Source of the DNA: Geobacter sp.
GTDB taxonomy: Bacteria; Desulfobacterota; Desulfuromonadia; Geobacterales; Geobacteraceae
NCBI GenBank assembly: GCA_016177775.1
Contig: JACOUQ010000027.1
Span: 1 to 64,000 of the forward strand
DNA length: 64,000 nt
Reading direction: 5' to 3'
The position numbers and the translations under genes are program-made. The stretch's first letter is position 1, and each line of letters opens with the position of its first letter. Positions 46,226-54,666 of this stretch are shown here, piece by piece. The notes under the pieces are model-generated. The model saw only the letters and a program-made list of their open reading frames with translations, ran no database searches and was not told where the DNA came from.

Positions 46226-49200
46226 ATGGGATTCTTCAACAAGCTATTCGGTGGCGCTGGGAAACGTTCTGACGGTGATCTTGGCCCAGCCGCTGAAGAA
46301 TTGCTCAAAAAAATCTACACCTTAATGACCGACGAGGCGGTTCAGAACAATAAGTATCCGCCAGAATTTCAGCAGCTTATGGTTGCCGGCGGGGCCGTTG
46401 ACGCGCTCGCTGGAGCTGAAGGCGACTTCGGACGCGACCTCGGCAATCCCATTCCCGTCAATGGGCCAGTTGGAGAGCTGGTCTACATCTCCAACATGAC
46501 ACTGCCAAATGGGGTCAAAGTCATGGGACACCGACTCGGCACCGTTGGTCGCATTGACGTGTACGAGACGGTAGCCCTTGACGGCTCCCAGTGGGACCTT
46601 CTCTACTTTGATATGTATCACACGCGCAAGTCGCGGCAGTTACCCAGCGGCTACCACTTCCTTTCAACTCCTGAAGCCTTCCTTTTTGCAACGAACTCCA
46701 ATGTTCAAGATTTCCCTGGCGGAATCTATGAGGCGATGCAGGAATGCTCGGAACGAATAGTCGGGATGCCCCTGGTCGCTCCACAACTCCGGGACGTTCA
46801 GCTTTTTAGGAGTTTCTCCCGCCCAGAAGCACACATGAAGAGAATTCAGGCCCTGCAAGGCCATTCTCCCCCGCACAAGGAACCAATCCCTCACACTCCT
46901 CGCACCCTCCCTCACTACCAGCCCGGCGACACCATTCTCGCCAACTACCAAGTGGAAGATGTCATCACCACCGGGGGGATGGGGGTCATTTATGTCACCA
47001 CCCACACGGGGTGGAAGGTGAAGGTAGCCATCAAGTCTCCCACGGAAGAGATGCTCAGTTACAGGGATTTCTCCACCCGTCTTACCAGGGAAGCAGATGC
47101 CTGGATCAACCTGGGACTTCACCCCAACATCGCCTATTGCTACTTTGTAAGGGAGATAGAAGAAGTCCCCCATCTCTTTGTAGAATATGTGGATGGGGGG
47201 AATCTCAGGGAATGGATAGATACGGGTAAGTGCAGCGATCTCAAAATCGCGCTCGATCTTGCCATCCAGTTTTGTCATGGCATGGCCTATGCCCATAGCA
47301 AGGGGATGATCCACAGGGACATCAAGCCCGAAAACATCCTCTTGACGAAGGATGGTATCCTCAAAATCACTGACTTCGGCATTGCCCGCTTCGGTGGCGA
47401 TGTGACCTCTTCTCTCTCCCTTGCCGATACCACCAAGACCAGAGGCTTTATCGGCACTCCCGCCTATGCATCCCCTGAACAGTTAAGAGATGCCCATAAC
47501 GTGCGTGAAGAGACGGACATCTTCTCTTTCGGGGTCACCATCTGGGAGATGCTCTTAGGCAGAAGACCCTATCGCATCGCCATTGAGAAGCAACCATTCC
47601 CCGAGCCCTTATCCTTGAGAACTGATCTTCCTGATGAGCTGGCAACGCTTCTCGCCACTCTCGTTGCCTATGACGAGGAAGACCGCAAGGCCCTGGGTGG
47701 ATTTGCGACCTTGGCCGAACGTTTCAAGGTCCTCTACAACGGTCTCTTTCACGAGTCCTCTCTTCACTCTATCCTTGAAACCCTTGACCTCAAGGCAGAC
47801 AGCCTCAATAACCGTGCTGTCTCCTACCTGGAACTGGGGAAGGAAGAAGAGGCCGCACGCTGCTGGGAACAAGCCCTGAATGAAGATCCTCAGCATCTGG
47901 AGGCTACCTTTAATTATGGGTACTACCAGTGGCAGAATGGTGCGCCGTACCATAAGGTGTTGAGGCTTCCAATGTCAAACCTCACGGGCATCCATGGAGG
48001 TAAGCCTGAGTACTGGCTTCTTCTTGCATGGCTCTACTACGGACAGGGTGAGATTGATGCCATAGAGGAGATACAGAATTCGGCCCACAAGGTCACTGAT
48101 CCTGGATTTTTAAAACTGTATTACGACCTCAACAGCCCTACGGGAAGATGGGTACGTATCTTTAAGGGGCATAGTAACTCTGTATACTCTGTAGCCTTCT
48201 CCCCTGACGGCAGATACGTTCTCTCTGGTAGTGAGGACAGCTCCCTCAGGCTCTGGGAGGCAGCAACGGGCAGGGAACTTAGGCGTTTCGAAGGGCATAA
48301 CAAATGGGTACACTCCGTCGCTTTTTCTCCTGACGGAAAATACGTCCTCTCGGGTAGCGGTGACAAGACCCTCAGACTTTGGGAGGCAGCGACCGGCAAG
48401 GAGCTCAAGCGTTTTGAGGGCCATAGCGACTCTGTATGGGCCGTCGCCTTTTCTCCTGATGGCAGATACGTCCTCTCGGGTAGCGGTGACAAGACTCTCA
48501 AGCTCTGGGAGACAGCAACCGGCAGGGAAATCGGGCGTTTCGAGGGGCATGTCGACAGGGTAATGTCCGTTGCCTTTTCCCCTGACGGCAGATACGTCTT
48601 CTCAGGAAGTTGGGACTGGACTCACATGCTCTGGGAAACAGCGACAGGCAAGCTAGTCGGGTTATTCGCGGAGTATAGTAAATGGGTACACTCTGTCGCC
48701 TTCTCCCCTGACGGCAGACACGTTCTCTCTAGTAGTGATAAGACCATTAGACTCTGGGAAACAGCGACCGGCAAGGAAGTAAGGCGTTTTGAGGGGCATA
48801 GCGACTGGGTACACTCTGTCGCCTTTTCCCCTGACAGCAGATACGTCATCTCGGGCAGTAGGGACAAGACCCTCAGGCTCTGGGATGTGGCGACCGGCAG
48901 CGAACTTGGGTGTTTCGAGGGGCATAGTTACCCTGTACTCTCCGTTACTTTCTCCCCTGACGGCAGATACGTCCTTTCTAGTAGTGACAAGACAATCAGG
49001 CTCTGTCAATTAAAATCCTTAACAAGGGCACCAGAATCTAGCAGTTATCCCGTCCTATCTCGTATCAGGCCTCCAAGCGAGTTGCTCACAGAGTCAAGAG
49101 AAGTCCAGCTTCTCCTCGCCTCAGCTACTGCCAGCATCCAGAGAGGCTCCTTTATGGAGGCTCACTCACTTCTTCGACAAATCCAAGTCGGTCATGCTTA

Positions 49201-50212
49201 CGAAAGAAACAAGGAGGTCCTCGACCTTATCACCTTCTGCGGCATCAAGGGGCTGGGGAGACATAGTGCTATCAGGTCAGGGTGGCATGCCGCCACCTTC
49301 AAGGGGCATAACGACTCTGTATTGTCCGTTACCTTTTCCCCTGACGGCTTATACGTCCTCTCGGGAAGCGACGACAAGACCCTCAAGCTCTGGGAGACAG
49401 CGATCGGCAAGGAACTCAGGCGTTTTGAGGGTCATAGCGACTCTGTATGGGCCGTTTCCTTCTCCCCTGACGGCAGATACGTCCTCTCGGGTAGTTCTGA
49501 TAAGACTCTCAGGCTCTGGGAGACAGCAACTGGCAAGGAACTCAGGCGATTCGAGGGGCATAGCGACTGGGTACATTCCGTCGCCTTCTCCCCTGACGGC
49601 AGATACATTCTCTCGGGTAGTTTTGACTTTACCCTCAAGCTATGGGAGACAGCGACCGGCAAAGAGATCAGGCAATTCAAGGGGCATAGTAACTTTGTAT
49701 TTTCCGTCGCCTTCTCCCCTAACTGCAAATATATTCTCTCGGGTAGTGGAGGGATAGATAATTCAAACATAGACAATACCCTCAGACTTTGGGAGACAGA
49801 GACCGGCAATGAAATCAGGTGCTTCGAGGGGCATAGCAACACTGTACACTCCGTCGCTTTTTCCCCTGACGGCATATACATACTATCGAGTAGCGAAGAC
49901 AGGACTCTCAGACTTTGGGAAGCAGCGACCGGCAAGGAGCTCTGGCGCTTCCAGGGGCACAGTGACATGGTAACCTCCGCCGCTTTTTCCTCAGACGGCA
50001 TATACGTCCTCTCGGGTAGTAGGGATGAGACCATCAGGCTCTGGAAGACTGCGACCGGCAAGGAAATCAAACGTTTCGAGGGGCATAATCAGTATGTAGC
50101 CTCAGTCGCCTTCTCCCCTGACAGCAGATACGTCCTCTCTGGCAGTTCTGACAACACCATCCGTCTCTGGGAAATCGATTGGGAATGGGAGTTCCCGGAA
50201 GGAAGCAGGTAA
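46226..50212 (+). CDS. Ser/Thr protein kinase with two seven-bladed WD40 propellers
   Basis: A 1328-residue protein. Residues 1-200: uncharacterised N-terminal domain (NPIPVNGPVGEL ... HRLGTV ... IDVYETV ... LYFDMYH). Residues ~240-510: Hanks-type kinase with glycine loop TGGMGVIY, K270 in VAIK, E289, HRDIKPEN (catalytic D365), DFG at 383-385 and ASPEQL; the key residues are intact. About 520-620: TPR-like helices (YLELGKEEEAARCWEQAL). Then seven WD40 repeats (~640-930), a ~95-residue helical linker, and seven more (~1022-1320). Repeats are ~42 residues (FEGHSDWVHSVAFSPDGRYV type) and nearly identical at DNA level. No transmembrane segment is seen. Substrate unknown; probably a sensor kinase of the FRG/Clp cassette. 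Confidence 0.9.
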   Translation: MGFFNKLFGGAGKRSDGDLGPAAEELLKKIYTLMTDEAVQNNKYPPEFQQLMVAGGAVDALAGAEGDFGRDLGNPIPVNGPVGELVYISNMTLPNGVKVMGHRLGTVGRIDVYETVALDGSQWDLLYFDMYHTRKSRQLPSGYHFLSTPEAFLFATNSNVQDFPGGIYEAMQECSERIVGMPLVAPQLRDVQLFRSFSRPEAHMKRIQALQGHSPPHKEPIPHTPRTLPHYQPGDTILANYQVEDVITTGGMGVIYVTTHTGWKVKVAIKSPTEEMLSYRDFSTRLTREADAWINLGLHPNIAYCYFVREIEEVPHLFVEYVDGGNLREWIDTGKCSDLKIALDLAIQFCHGMAYAHSKGMIHRDIKPENILLTKDGILKITDFGIARFGGDVTSSLSLADTTKTRGFIGTPAYASPEQLRDAHNVREETDIFSFGVTIWEMLLGRRPYRIAIEKQPFPEPLSLRTDLPDELATLLATLVAYDEEDRKALGGFATLAERFKVLYNGLFHESSLHSILETLDLKADSLNNRAVSYLELGKEEEAARCWEQALNEDPQHLEATFNYGYYQWQNGAPYHKVLRLPMSNLTGIHGGKPEYWLLLAWLYYGQGEIDAIEEIQNSAHKVTDPGFLKLYYDLNSPTGRWVRIFKGHSNSVYSVAFSPDGRYVLSGSEDSSLRLWEAATGRELRRFEGHNKWVHSVAFSPDGKYVLSGSGDKTLRLWEAATGKELKRFEGHSDSVWAVAFSPDGRYVLSGSGDKTLKLWETATGREIGRFEGHVDRVMSVAFSPDGRYVFSGSWDWTHMLWETATGKLVGLFAEYSKWVHSVAFSPDGRHVLSSSDKTIRLWETATGKEVRRFEGHSDWVHSVAFSPDSRYVISGSRDKTLRLWDVATGSELGCFEGHSYPVLSVTFSPDGRYVLSSSDKTIRLCQLKSLTRAPESSSYPVLSRIRPPSELLTESREVQLLLASATASIQRGSFMEAHSLLRQIQVGHAYERNKEVLDLITFCGIKGLGRHSAIRSGWHAATFKGHNDSVLSVTFSPDGLYVLSGSDDKTLKLWETAIGKELRRFEGHSDSVWAVSFSPDGRYVLSGSSDKTLRLWETATGKELRRFEGHSDWVHSVAFSPDGRYILSGSFDFTLKLWETATGKEIRQFKGHSNFVFSVAFSPNCKYILSGSGGIDNSNIDNTLRLWETETGNEIRCFEGHSNTVHSVAFSPDGIYILSSSEDRTLRLWEAATGKELWRFQGHSDMVTSAAFSSDGIYVLSGSRDETIRLWKTATGKEIKRFEGHNQYVASVAFSPDSRYVLSGSSDNTIRLWEIDWEWEFPEGSR
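48160..49010 (+). repeat. tandem ~126-base WD40-coding repeats, array 1 (7 units)
   Basis: Seven consecutive units, each containing a GGGCATAG-like start and a CCTGACGGCAGATACGTC-like core. Differences cluster after GGGCATA and after TCTCGGGTAGT, i.e. in codons for exposed propeller loops. Confidence 0.85.
49290..50195 (+). repeat. tandem ~126-base WD40-coding repeats, array 2 (7 units)
   Basis: Seven further units of the same repeat. Unit 4 has a short extra loop (GGIDNSNID). Individual units resemble units of array 1 as closely as their neighbours, consistent with gene conversion or recent propeller duplication. Confidence 0.85.
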
Positions 50213-50221
50213 AGGCGGAAT

Positions 50222-51079
50222 ATGATTATTTCTCCTAAAAACCCAGATACATCTATAGATCTCTCAACTCAGGAATGGATACCTGCGACACTTGACGGCT
50301 TCATGGCTGAAATGAACCATATAATTTCGTCATGTCGAAGCAAAAACTCTATGGTCTTGTTCCGAGGTCACAGAAAGAGAGAATGGCTACTTGATTCGAC
50401 ATTCGTCCGTTCATGTAAGGCATCTCTGTTCGGATTACCACCGGAGGCACGGCTCTCATCGGAAATCACGGGGTCGATGGTGTTGCACCGCGTATTTCTC
50501 AACCTGTTTTTACTCAAATATGGTGTACTCGTAAGACCAACGCCGGAGCTCGAAGAATTGTCAGCGAAAGAGGGGATAGATGCTTGGTTTGAACTGATGA
50601 AAAGGTATCAACAATATCAGAATAAAGACCTCGCACATTTGAAAGGTTCAAATCTGGTGGATTGGACAGAGTCCTCAGATGTCGCTATATACTTTGCTAA
50701 CTGCAAAAGGGATGGAGCTGGCGCAGTTTACATATGCGACGCTACTGCGACAGGAAAAACTTTGCAAACAATCCCTGTCGGTGAGATTCTCTACAAAATG
50801 AATGAAGCAGGGAATGCAGGCAAAGCGCTAGGTTGCCCGTTGTTGTTCTGTCCACCTAAACAGATTCATTGTATACGCGCAAAGAATCAGCAGGCAATGT
50901 ACTTTGCTCAGATGGATCTGCGGGCTGATTTGGAAACGCAATGGAGATTATGCGAGAAAAATCCTGGAAACGAGACAATATTGATCAAGCTGGTGCTTCC
51001 TTCAGGTTGTGAGGAAGATGTGGAAAAGTACCTAGTCAACAAAGGCATAACAGACAAATTCATTTATCCAGATGGATAA
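50222..51079 (+). CDS. FRG-domain protein
   Basis: A 285-residue protein. The FRG signature is at about residues 46-62 (LFRGHRKREWLLDSTFVRS), and the second conserved block at 140-158 (LVDWTESSDVAIYFAN) corresponds to the LDWT...ALYFA motif of the family; a C-terminal NQQAMYFAQ segment is also typical. FRG domains have no proven biochemical activity that I can cite; they are widespread in accessory and defence-associated loci and are suspected effectors. It starts nine bases after the kinase-WD40 stop and overlaps the next gene by eight bases, so it is in the same operon. Confidence 0.85.
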   Translation: MIISPKNPDTSIDLSTQEWIPATLDGFMAEMNHIISSCRSKNSMVLFRGHRKREWLLDSTFVRSCKASLFGLPPEARLSSEITGSMVLHRVFLNLFLLKYGVLVRPTPELEELSAKEGIDAWFELMKRYQQYQNKDLAHLKGSNLVDWTESSDVAIYFANCKRDGAGAVYICDATATGKTLQTIPVGEILYKMNEAGNAGKALGCPLLFCPPKQIHCIRAKNQQAMYFAQMDLRADLETQWRLCEKNPGNETILIKLVLPSGCEEDVEKYLVNKGITDKFIYPDG

Positions 51080-51533
51080 CACAATGCGTGAACTCGCAAA
51101 GATAGTCATGACATCCGCAGCCACTATCCTTGGCGGAGTGATTGTGCTCATTGCAGGGCAATTGCTCTCGAAATTCTTCATAGAGCCGCTCCAGGAGTTC
51201 AAAAAACTCCTTGGAGAAATCCGCTACTCGCTTGTTTTCTTTGCTCGCGAGATACATACACCAATTTCCGGTGACAAGGATATTTGCGACAAGGCATCGG
51301 AAGCTCTACGCAAGCACTCTTGTGATCTTAGGTCAAAGGTGGCAGCAATACCCTTTTACGAATTTATGTCAAATCGTTCAAGCGGTTTCCTCCCAAACAA
51401 GGCATCGGTATTAGAGGCTGCAAGGTTGTTGATAGCCTTGTCTAATTCGGTACATAAAGATGATCGTTCAATGAATTTCGATCTCAAGAGGAAAATATAT
51501 TCGTTGCTGGGCTTTGGCTCGATTGATGAGTAG
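51072..51533 (+). CDS. small membrane-anchored protein of unknown function
   Basis: A 153-residue protein with one N-terminal transmembrane helix (residues ~11-32, IVMTSAATILGGVIVLIAG) followed by a soluble, helix-rich part with LLGEIRYSLVFFAREI and a SVLEAARLLIALSNSVH segment. It overlaps the FRG gene by eight bases, so it is surely co-expressed. I do not recognise the family. A membrane anchor next to a suspected effector could localise the system to the inner membrane; that is inference. An alternative start is ATG at 51084. Confidence 0.7.
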   Translation: MDNTMRELAKIVMTSAATILGGVIVLIAGQLLSKFFIEPLQEFKKLLGEIRYSLVFFAREIHTPISGDKDICDKASEALRKHSCDLRSKVAAIPFYEFMSNRSSGFLPNKASVLEAARLLIALSNSVHKDDRSMNFDLKRKIYSLLGFGSIDE

Positions 51534-51610
51534 TTCATCATCAAACAACTGGATCAGCATATGCGCTTCATAGTATGTGAGCCGAGTATCGCAATAACAA
51601 GGACTTTGAG

Positions 51611-53920
51611 ATGAAACTCCTCTCCCAATCAATTGGAACCGCCTGGCAGATTGCCGCCTGGGAGGCATCCACGGCCTCTTCCCAGTTCATAGAAAAAGAG
51701 CATTTCGTCATCGGCATTCTGAGTTTGGAAAAGGTGTTGGCCGGTAAACCAGAGGAGATGGGGCTTGACCGACGGCAATGGAACCAAGTGATGGGCGAAT
51801 GCGCCGCGTTGAAAGAAGTCCTCCGCCCCGTGGGACTTGACATGACGAGGCTGCGTCGTGAACTGCGAAAGCGCCTGCGAAAAGGTTCCCATCAGCATAC
51901 GGGAAAAGTCATCCACCGAAGCCCGGAGTGCAAGGCAGTCTTTCAAATTGCCGATACGCTGGCCGGAAACGCGCAGGAAGTATCTACCCTGCATCTACTG
52001 GCTGCAATCGTGGGCGATCCGGGCACGCTGCTCGGGCAGCTTCTGCTGGAAGCGAGCGTGAACAATGCCGAGCTAAAGAAAAACCTCCTGGAGCGTGCCG
52101 CGCAAGGGTATCAACTCCCCGCGGATGACGGGATGCCGGAAGAAAAGCCCCAATCGTATCTTGAGCGCTTCGGCCGCGACCTGACCCAGGCAGCGCGGGA
52201 CGGAAAACTCGGTCCTTTTGTCGGCAGGCGGGACGAACTTTTGCAAACCATCCAGACCCTTGCCCGGAACACCAAGAACAACCCGGTACTGATGGGTGAG
52301 GCGGGCGTCGGCAAGACCGCCATCGTCGAAGCCCTTGCCATGCGCATAATCGAAGGAAAGGTCCCAGATTTCCTGAAAGAGAGCAGGATTGTCGAACTGA
52401 ACATGGGAACGCTAGTGGCCGGCACAAAGTATCGCGGCGAGTTCGAGGAACGCCTGACCAGGATTGTGGAGGAAACCATGGCGCAGAAGGAGGTCATTCT
52501 CTTCATTGACGAGCTCCATACCTTACTGGGAACCGGCAAAGTCGGTGACAGCCTGGATGCGGCCAACATCCTGAAGCCGGCATTGGCGCGGGGAGAGTTG
52601 CGATGCATCGGGGCGACCACGATTGCCGAATATCGCCGTCATATCGAATCGGACTCGGCCCTGGAGCGGCGTTTCGATAAGATCATAGTTGAAGAGCCTT
52701 CGCGGGACGAATGCATCGAAATGCTCAAGGGAATCCGTGGCAAACTGGAGAAACACCACGGCTGCGTCATATCCGACGGCGCCATTGCAAGCGCGGTGGA
52801 CCTTTCCATCCGCTTCGACAGCGACCACCGGCTGCCGGACAAGGCAATCGACCTTCTGGACCGCGCCGGGGCAACCTTGCAGGCCCCTGTCCTTACGATG
52901 GTGCCCCGGAAAGAGGTTGCAGCCGGAGAAGTAACCGAAGCGCTTATTGCAAAGATGCTGGCCGTGAAGACCGACATCCCTCAGGAGGTCATTTCCGGTC
53001 ATCTTGAAGGCGGGTTCAGGAAACTCCTGCAAGGTCTCAAAGAGCGACTTGGCAAACGAATTATCGGCCAGGATGAGGCAATCCGGAAAGTCTCCCAGAG
53101 ATTGCTGGTGACTTATAGCGACATCAGTAGCCGCAGGGGGCCGCTGGCAGTATTCCTCTTCCTTGGGCCTAGCGGCGTGGGAAAGACCGAGCTTGCCAAG
53201 GCGCTGGCAGACGAACTTTTTGGTAGCGAGCGCAACCTGATTCGGCTGGATATGTCGGAGTTCATGGAAGAGCACAGCATCGCCAAGCTGGTCGGCTCTC
53301 CCCCCGGTTACGTCGGATACGATGAAGAAGGGCAACTCACCGGCAGATTGCGGACAAAGCCCTACTCGATTCTATTGCTTGACGAAGTGGAGAAGGCGCA
53401 TCCCAAGGTCTTTGACCTGTTCCTGCAGTTGTTCGACGAGGGACGGATCACCGACGCGAAGGGAAGAACGGTGGATGCCAAAAACTGCATCGTTATCATG
53501 ACTTCCAACATCAGGCAGAAGGTGCAAAGGCTCGGATATGGCGCCCAGGACGAACAAGAGAAACCAGGAGGTATCCCGGAATTGAAAGAATTCTTCCGCC
53601 CGGAACTGCTCAACCGGATTGATGAGAAAATTGTGTTCCTAAACCTTGAAAGAGAGGATATCCGGGCAATCCTTGCACCAATGCTGAAAGCTTTATCTAA
53701 CACCATGGAAAAGCGGCACGGCATTGCTCTGGAGATCGATAAGGGTGTGGTGGAATTTCTGATTGAAAAAGGCTATAGCCCGGAATATGGAGCGCGGGAA
53801 CTTCGGCGGGTCGTGGAGATGGAGCTTGAGGCGAAGATTGCCGAGAGGCTGATTGACGCGGAAGAAGCTCCGACTGGACTGAAGGCGGTTTTACGGGATG
53901 GAGCTATTGTTTTGGCGTAG
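51611..53920 (+). CDS. ClpA/ClpC-like double AAA+ unfoldase
   Basis: A 769-residue Clp/Hsp100 protein. Clp N domain (~1-150). AAA1: Walker A GEAGVGKT at ~227-235, Walker B ILFIDELHTLLG near 295-306, then GATTIAEYRRHIESDSALERRFD. AAA2: Walker A GPSGVGKTELAKAL near 518-530, Walker B LLLDEVEKAHP near 586, and RPELLNRID. The ClpB-type middle coiled coil is absent. At the position of the ClpP-docking loop ([IV]GF/IGL in ClpC/ClpA) it reads LGYGAQDE, so ClpP docking is possible but not assured. AAGGA precedes ATG 51611; it is the last gene of the cassette. It may remodel or degrade a kinase-controlled target. Confidence 0.9.
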   Translation: MKLLSQSIGTAWQIAAWEASTASSQFIEKEHFVIGILSLEKVLAGKPEEMGLDRRQWNQVMGECAALKEVLRPVGLDMTRLRRELRKRLRKGSHQHTGKVIHRSPECKAVFQIADTLAGNAQEVSTLHLLAAIVGDPGTLLGQLLLEASVNNAELKKNLLERAAQGYQLPADDGMPEEKPQSYLERFGRDLTQAARDGKLGPFVGRRDELLQTIQTLARNTKNNPVLMGEAGVGKTAIVEALAMRIIEGKVPDFLKESRIVELNMGTLVAGTKYRGEFEERLTRIVEETMAQKEVILFIDELHTLLGTGKVGDSLDAANILKPALARGELRCIGATTIAEYRRHIESDSALERRFDKIIVEEPSRDECIEMLKGIRGKLEKHHGCVISDGAIASAVDLSIRFDSDHRLPDKAIDLLDRAGATLQAPVLTMVPRKEVAAGEVTEALIAKMLAVKTDIPQEVISGHLEGGFRKLLQGLKERLGKRIIGQDEAIRKVSQRLLVTYSDISSRRGPLAVFLFLGPSGVGKTELAKALADELFGSERNLIRLDMSEFMEEHSIAKLVGSPPGYVGYDEEGQLTGRLRTKPYSILLLDEVEKAHPKVFDLFLQLFDEGRITDAKGRTVDAKNCIVIMTSNIRQKVQRLGYGAQDEQEKPGGIPELKEFFRPELLNRIDEKIVFLNLEREDIRAILAPMLKALSNTMEKRHGIALEIDKGVVEFLIEKGYSPEYGARELRRVVEMELEAKIAERLIDAEEAPTGLKAVLRDGAIVLA

Positions 53921-53926
53921 GGGCAT

Positions 53927-54325
53927 TCACACAAGAAGCACAGAGGGAACTGTGTCGAGCTTTTCCGCCGTACCCGCGAATTTTCGGTCAAAGGTGGCAA
54001 TGCCTGCCAGTTCCGCGCTGCCGGCGAGATGGAGGGCATCGGCGAAGTCCATTCCCTCCGCGTACCAGGTGAGTGCCTGGGCAACGTTGGCGGCATCTTC
54101 CGTTTCCATGTCCGGCAGGCCGAGAATATGGAGCAATCGCTCGTGAACGGTATTTCTGGGGAGATTGTAACCGGCGGGGGAAGATAGGACCCAGGCAAGC
54201 TCCAGGAGAACGGTCTTCAGGACGAAGCATCGGTTGCGGCCAAGAAACGCGGTCGCCAGGGCCGCCTGCTCACGGTCGTCCTTCACCGCGTAACGGACCA
54301 GGACATTGGTGTCGACGGCGATCAT
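53927..54325 (-). CDS. vapC: VapC-type PIN-domain ribonuclease toxin
   Basis: A 132-residue PIN domain. Acidic residues expected for metal binding: D5 in AVDTNVLVRY, E in VLLELAWVL, D in GMDFADALHLA, and D in FDRKF. It overlaps the upstream antitoxin gene by four bases (ATGA). It is convergent with the Clp-like gene with only six bases between stops and no terminator, so it is likely a separate insertion next to the cassette. Confidence 0.9.
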   Translation of the reverse strand: MIAVDTNVLVRYAVKDDREQAALATAFLGRNRCFVLKTVLLELAWVLSSPAGYNLPRNTVHERLLHILGLPDMETEDAANVAQALTWYAEGMDFADALHLAGSAELAGIATFDRKFAGTAEKLDTVPSVLLV

Positions 54326-54573
54326 TTGTGCTTCCCCGCTTCGATCATGATTGCCCGTTCCATATCTTCAAGGGAAAGTGGTTTCCCCTTGTAGACTGAC
54401 GGGGCGCCGGGGGGTTCCAGTTCGGTTGGCGGAAAGACCCTGGTCGGCTTGATGATCAGTTCGGCCCCCCGGTCGATGATGACGAATTCCGTCCCAGCCT
54501 CCCAGTGGTGCCGGTCGCGGATCGATTTGGGAAGTATGAATTGTCCTTTGCTCGACAGTTTGACGGTTTCCAT
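54322..54573 (-). CDS. vapB: AbrB/SpoVT-type antitoxin (VapB-like)
   Basis: An 83-residue antitoxin with an N-terminal swapped-hairpin AbrB domain (VKLSSKGQFILPKSIRDRHHW) and a C-terminal toxin-binding tail (LSLEDMERAIMIEAGKHK). ATG 54573 has AAGGA at proper spacing; an earlier ATG at 54582 is too close to it. It binds DNA and probably represses the promoter at 54607-54635. Confidence 0.88.
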   Translation of the reverse strand: METVKLSSKGQFILPKSIRDRHHWEAGTEFVIIDRGAELIIKPTRVFPPTELEPPGAPSVYKGKPLSLEDMERAIMIEAGKHK

Positions 54574-54606
54574 GGAAATCATCCTTACGGTAAGAAATTT
54601 GTAAGA

Positions 54607-54635
54607 ATTGTATCGCATGCTGCCGATACTTGCAA
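54607..54635 (-). promoter_or_regulatory. candidate vapBC promoter
   Basis: On the minus strand TTGCAA (54635-54630), a 17-base spacer containing GCATGC, and TACAAT (54612-54607). It faces away from hydA, whose ATG is only 32 bases away on the other strand. Confidence 0.55.
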
Positions 54636-54666
54636 GCAAAACATAAGAACGACAAAGGCTGCCAAC

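Noticed and set aside
48160-50195. Regular DNA repeats that could be taken for a CRISPR or minisatellite
   Set aside because: The ~126-base units are in frame and encode WD40 blades throughout a long open reading frame; there are no short direct repeats with unique spacers.
45905-54666. Prophage or transposon carrying the kinase/FRG/Clp genes
   Set aside because: No integrase, transposase, phage structural genes, terminal inverted repeats or flanking direct repeats were found at either junction.
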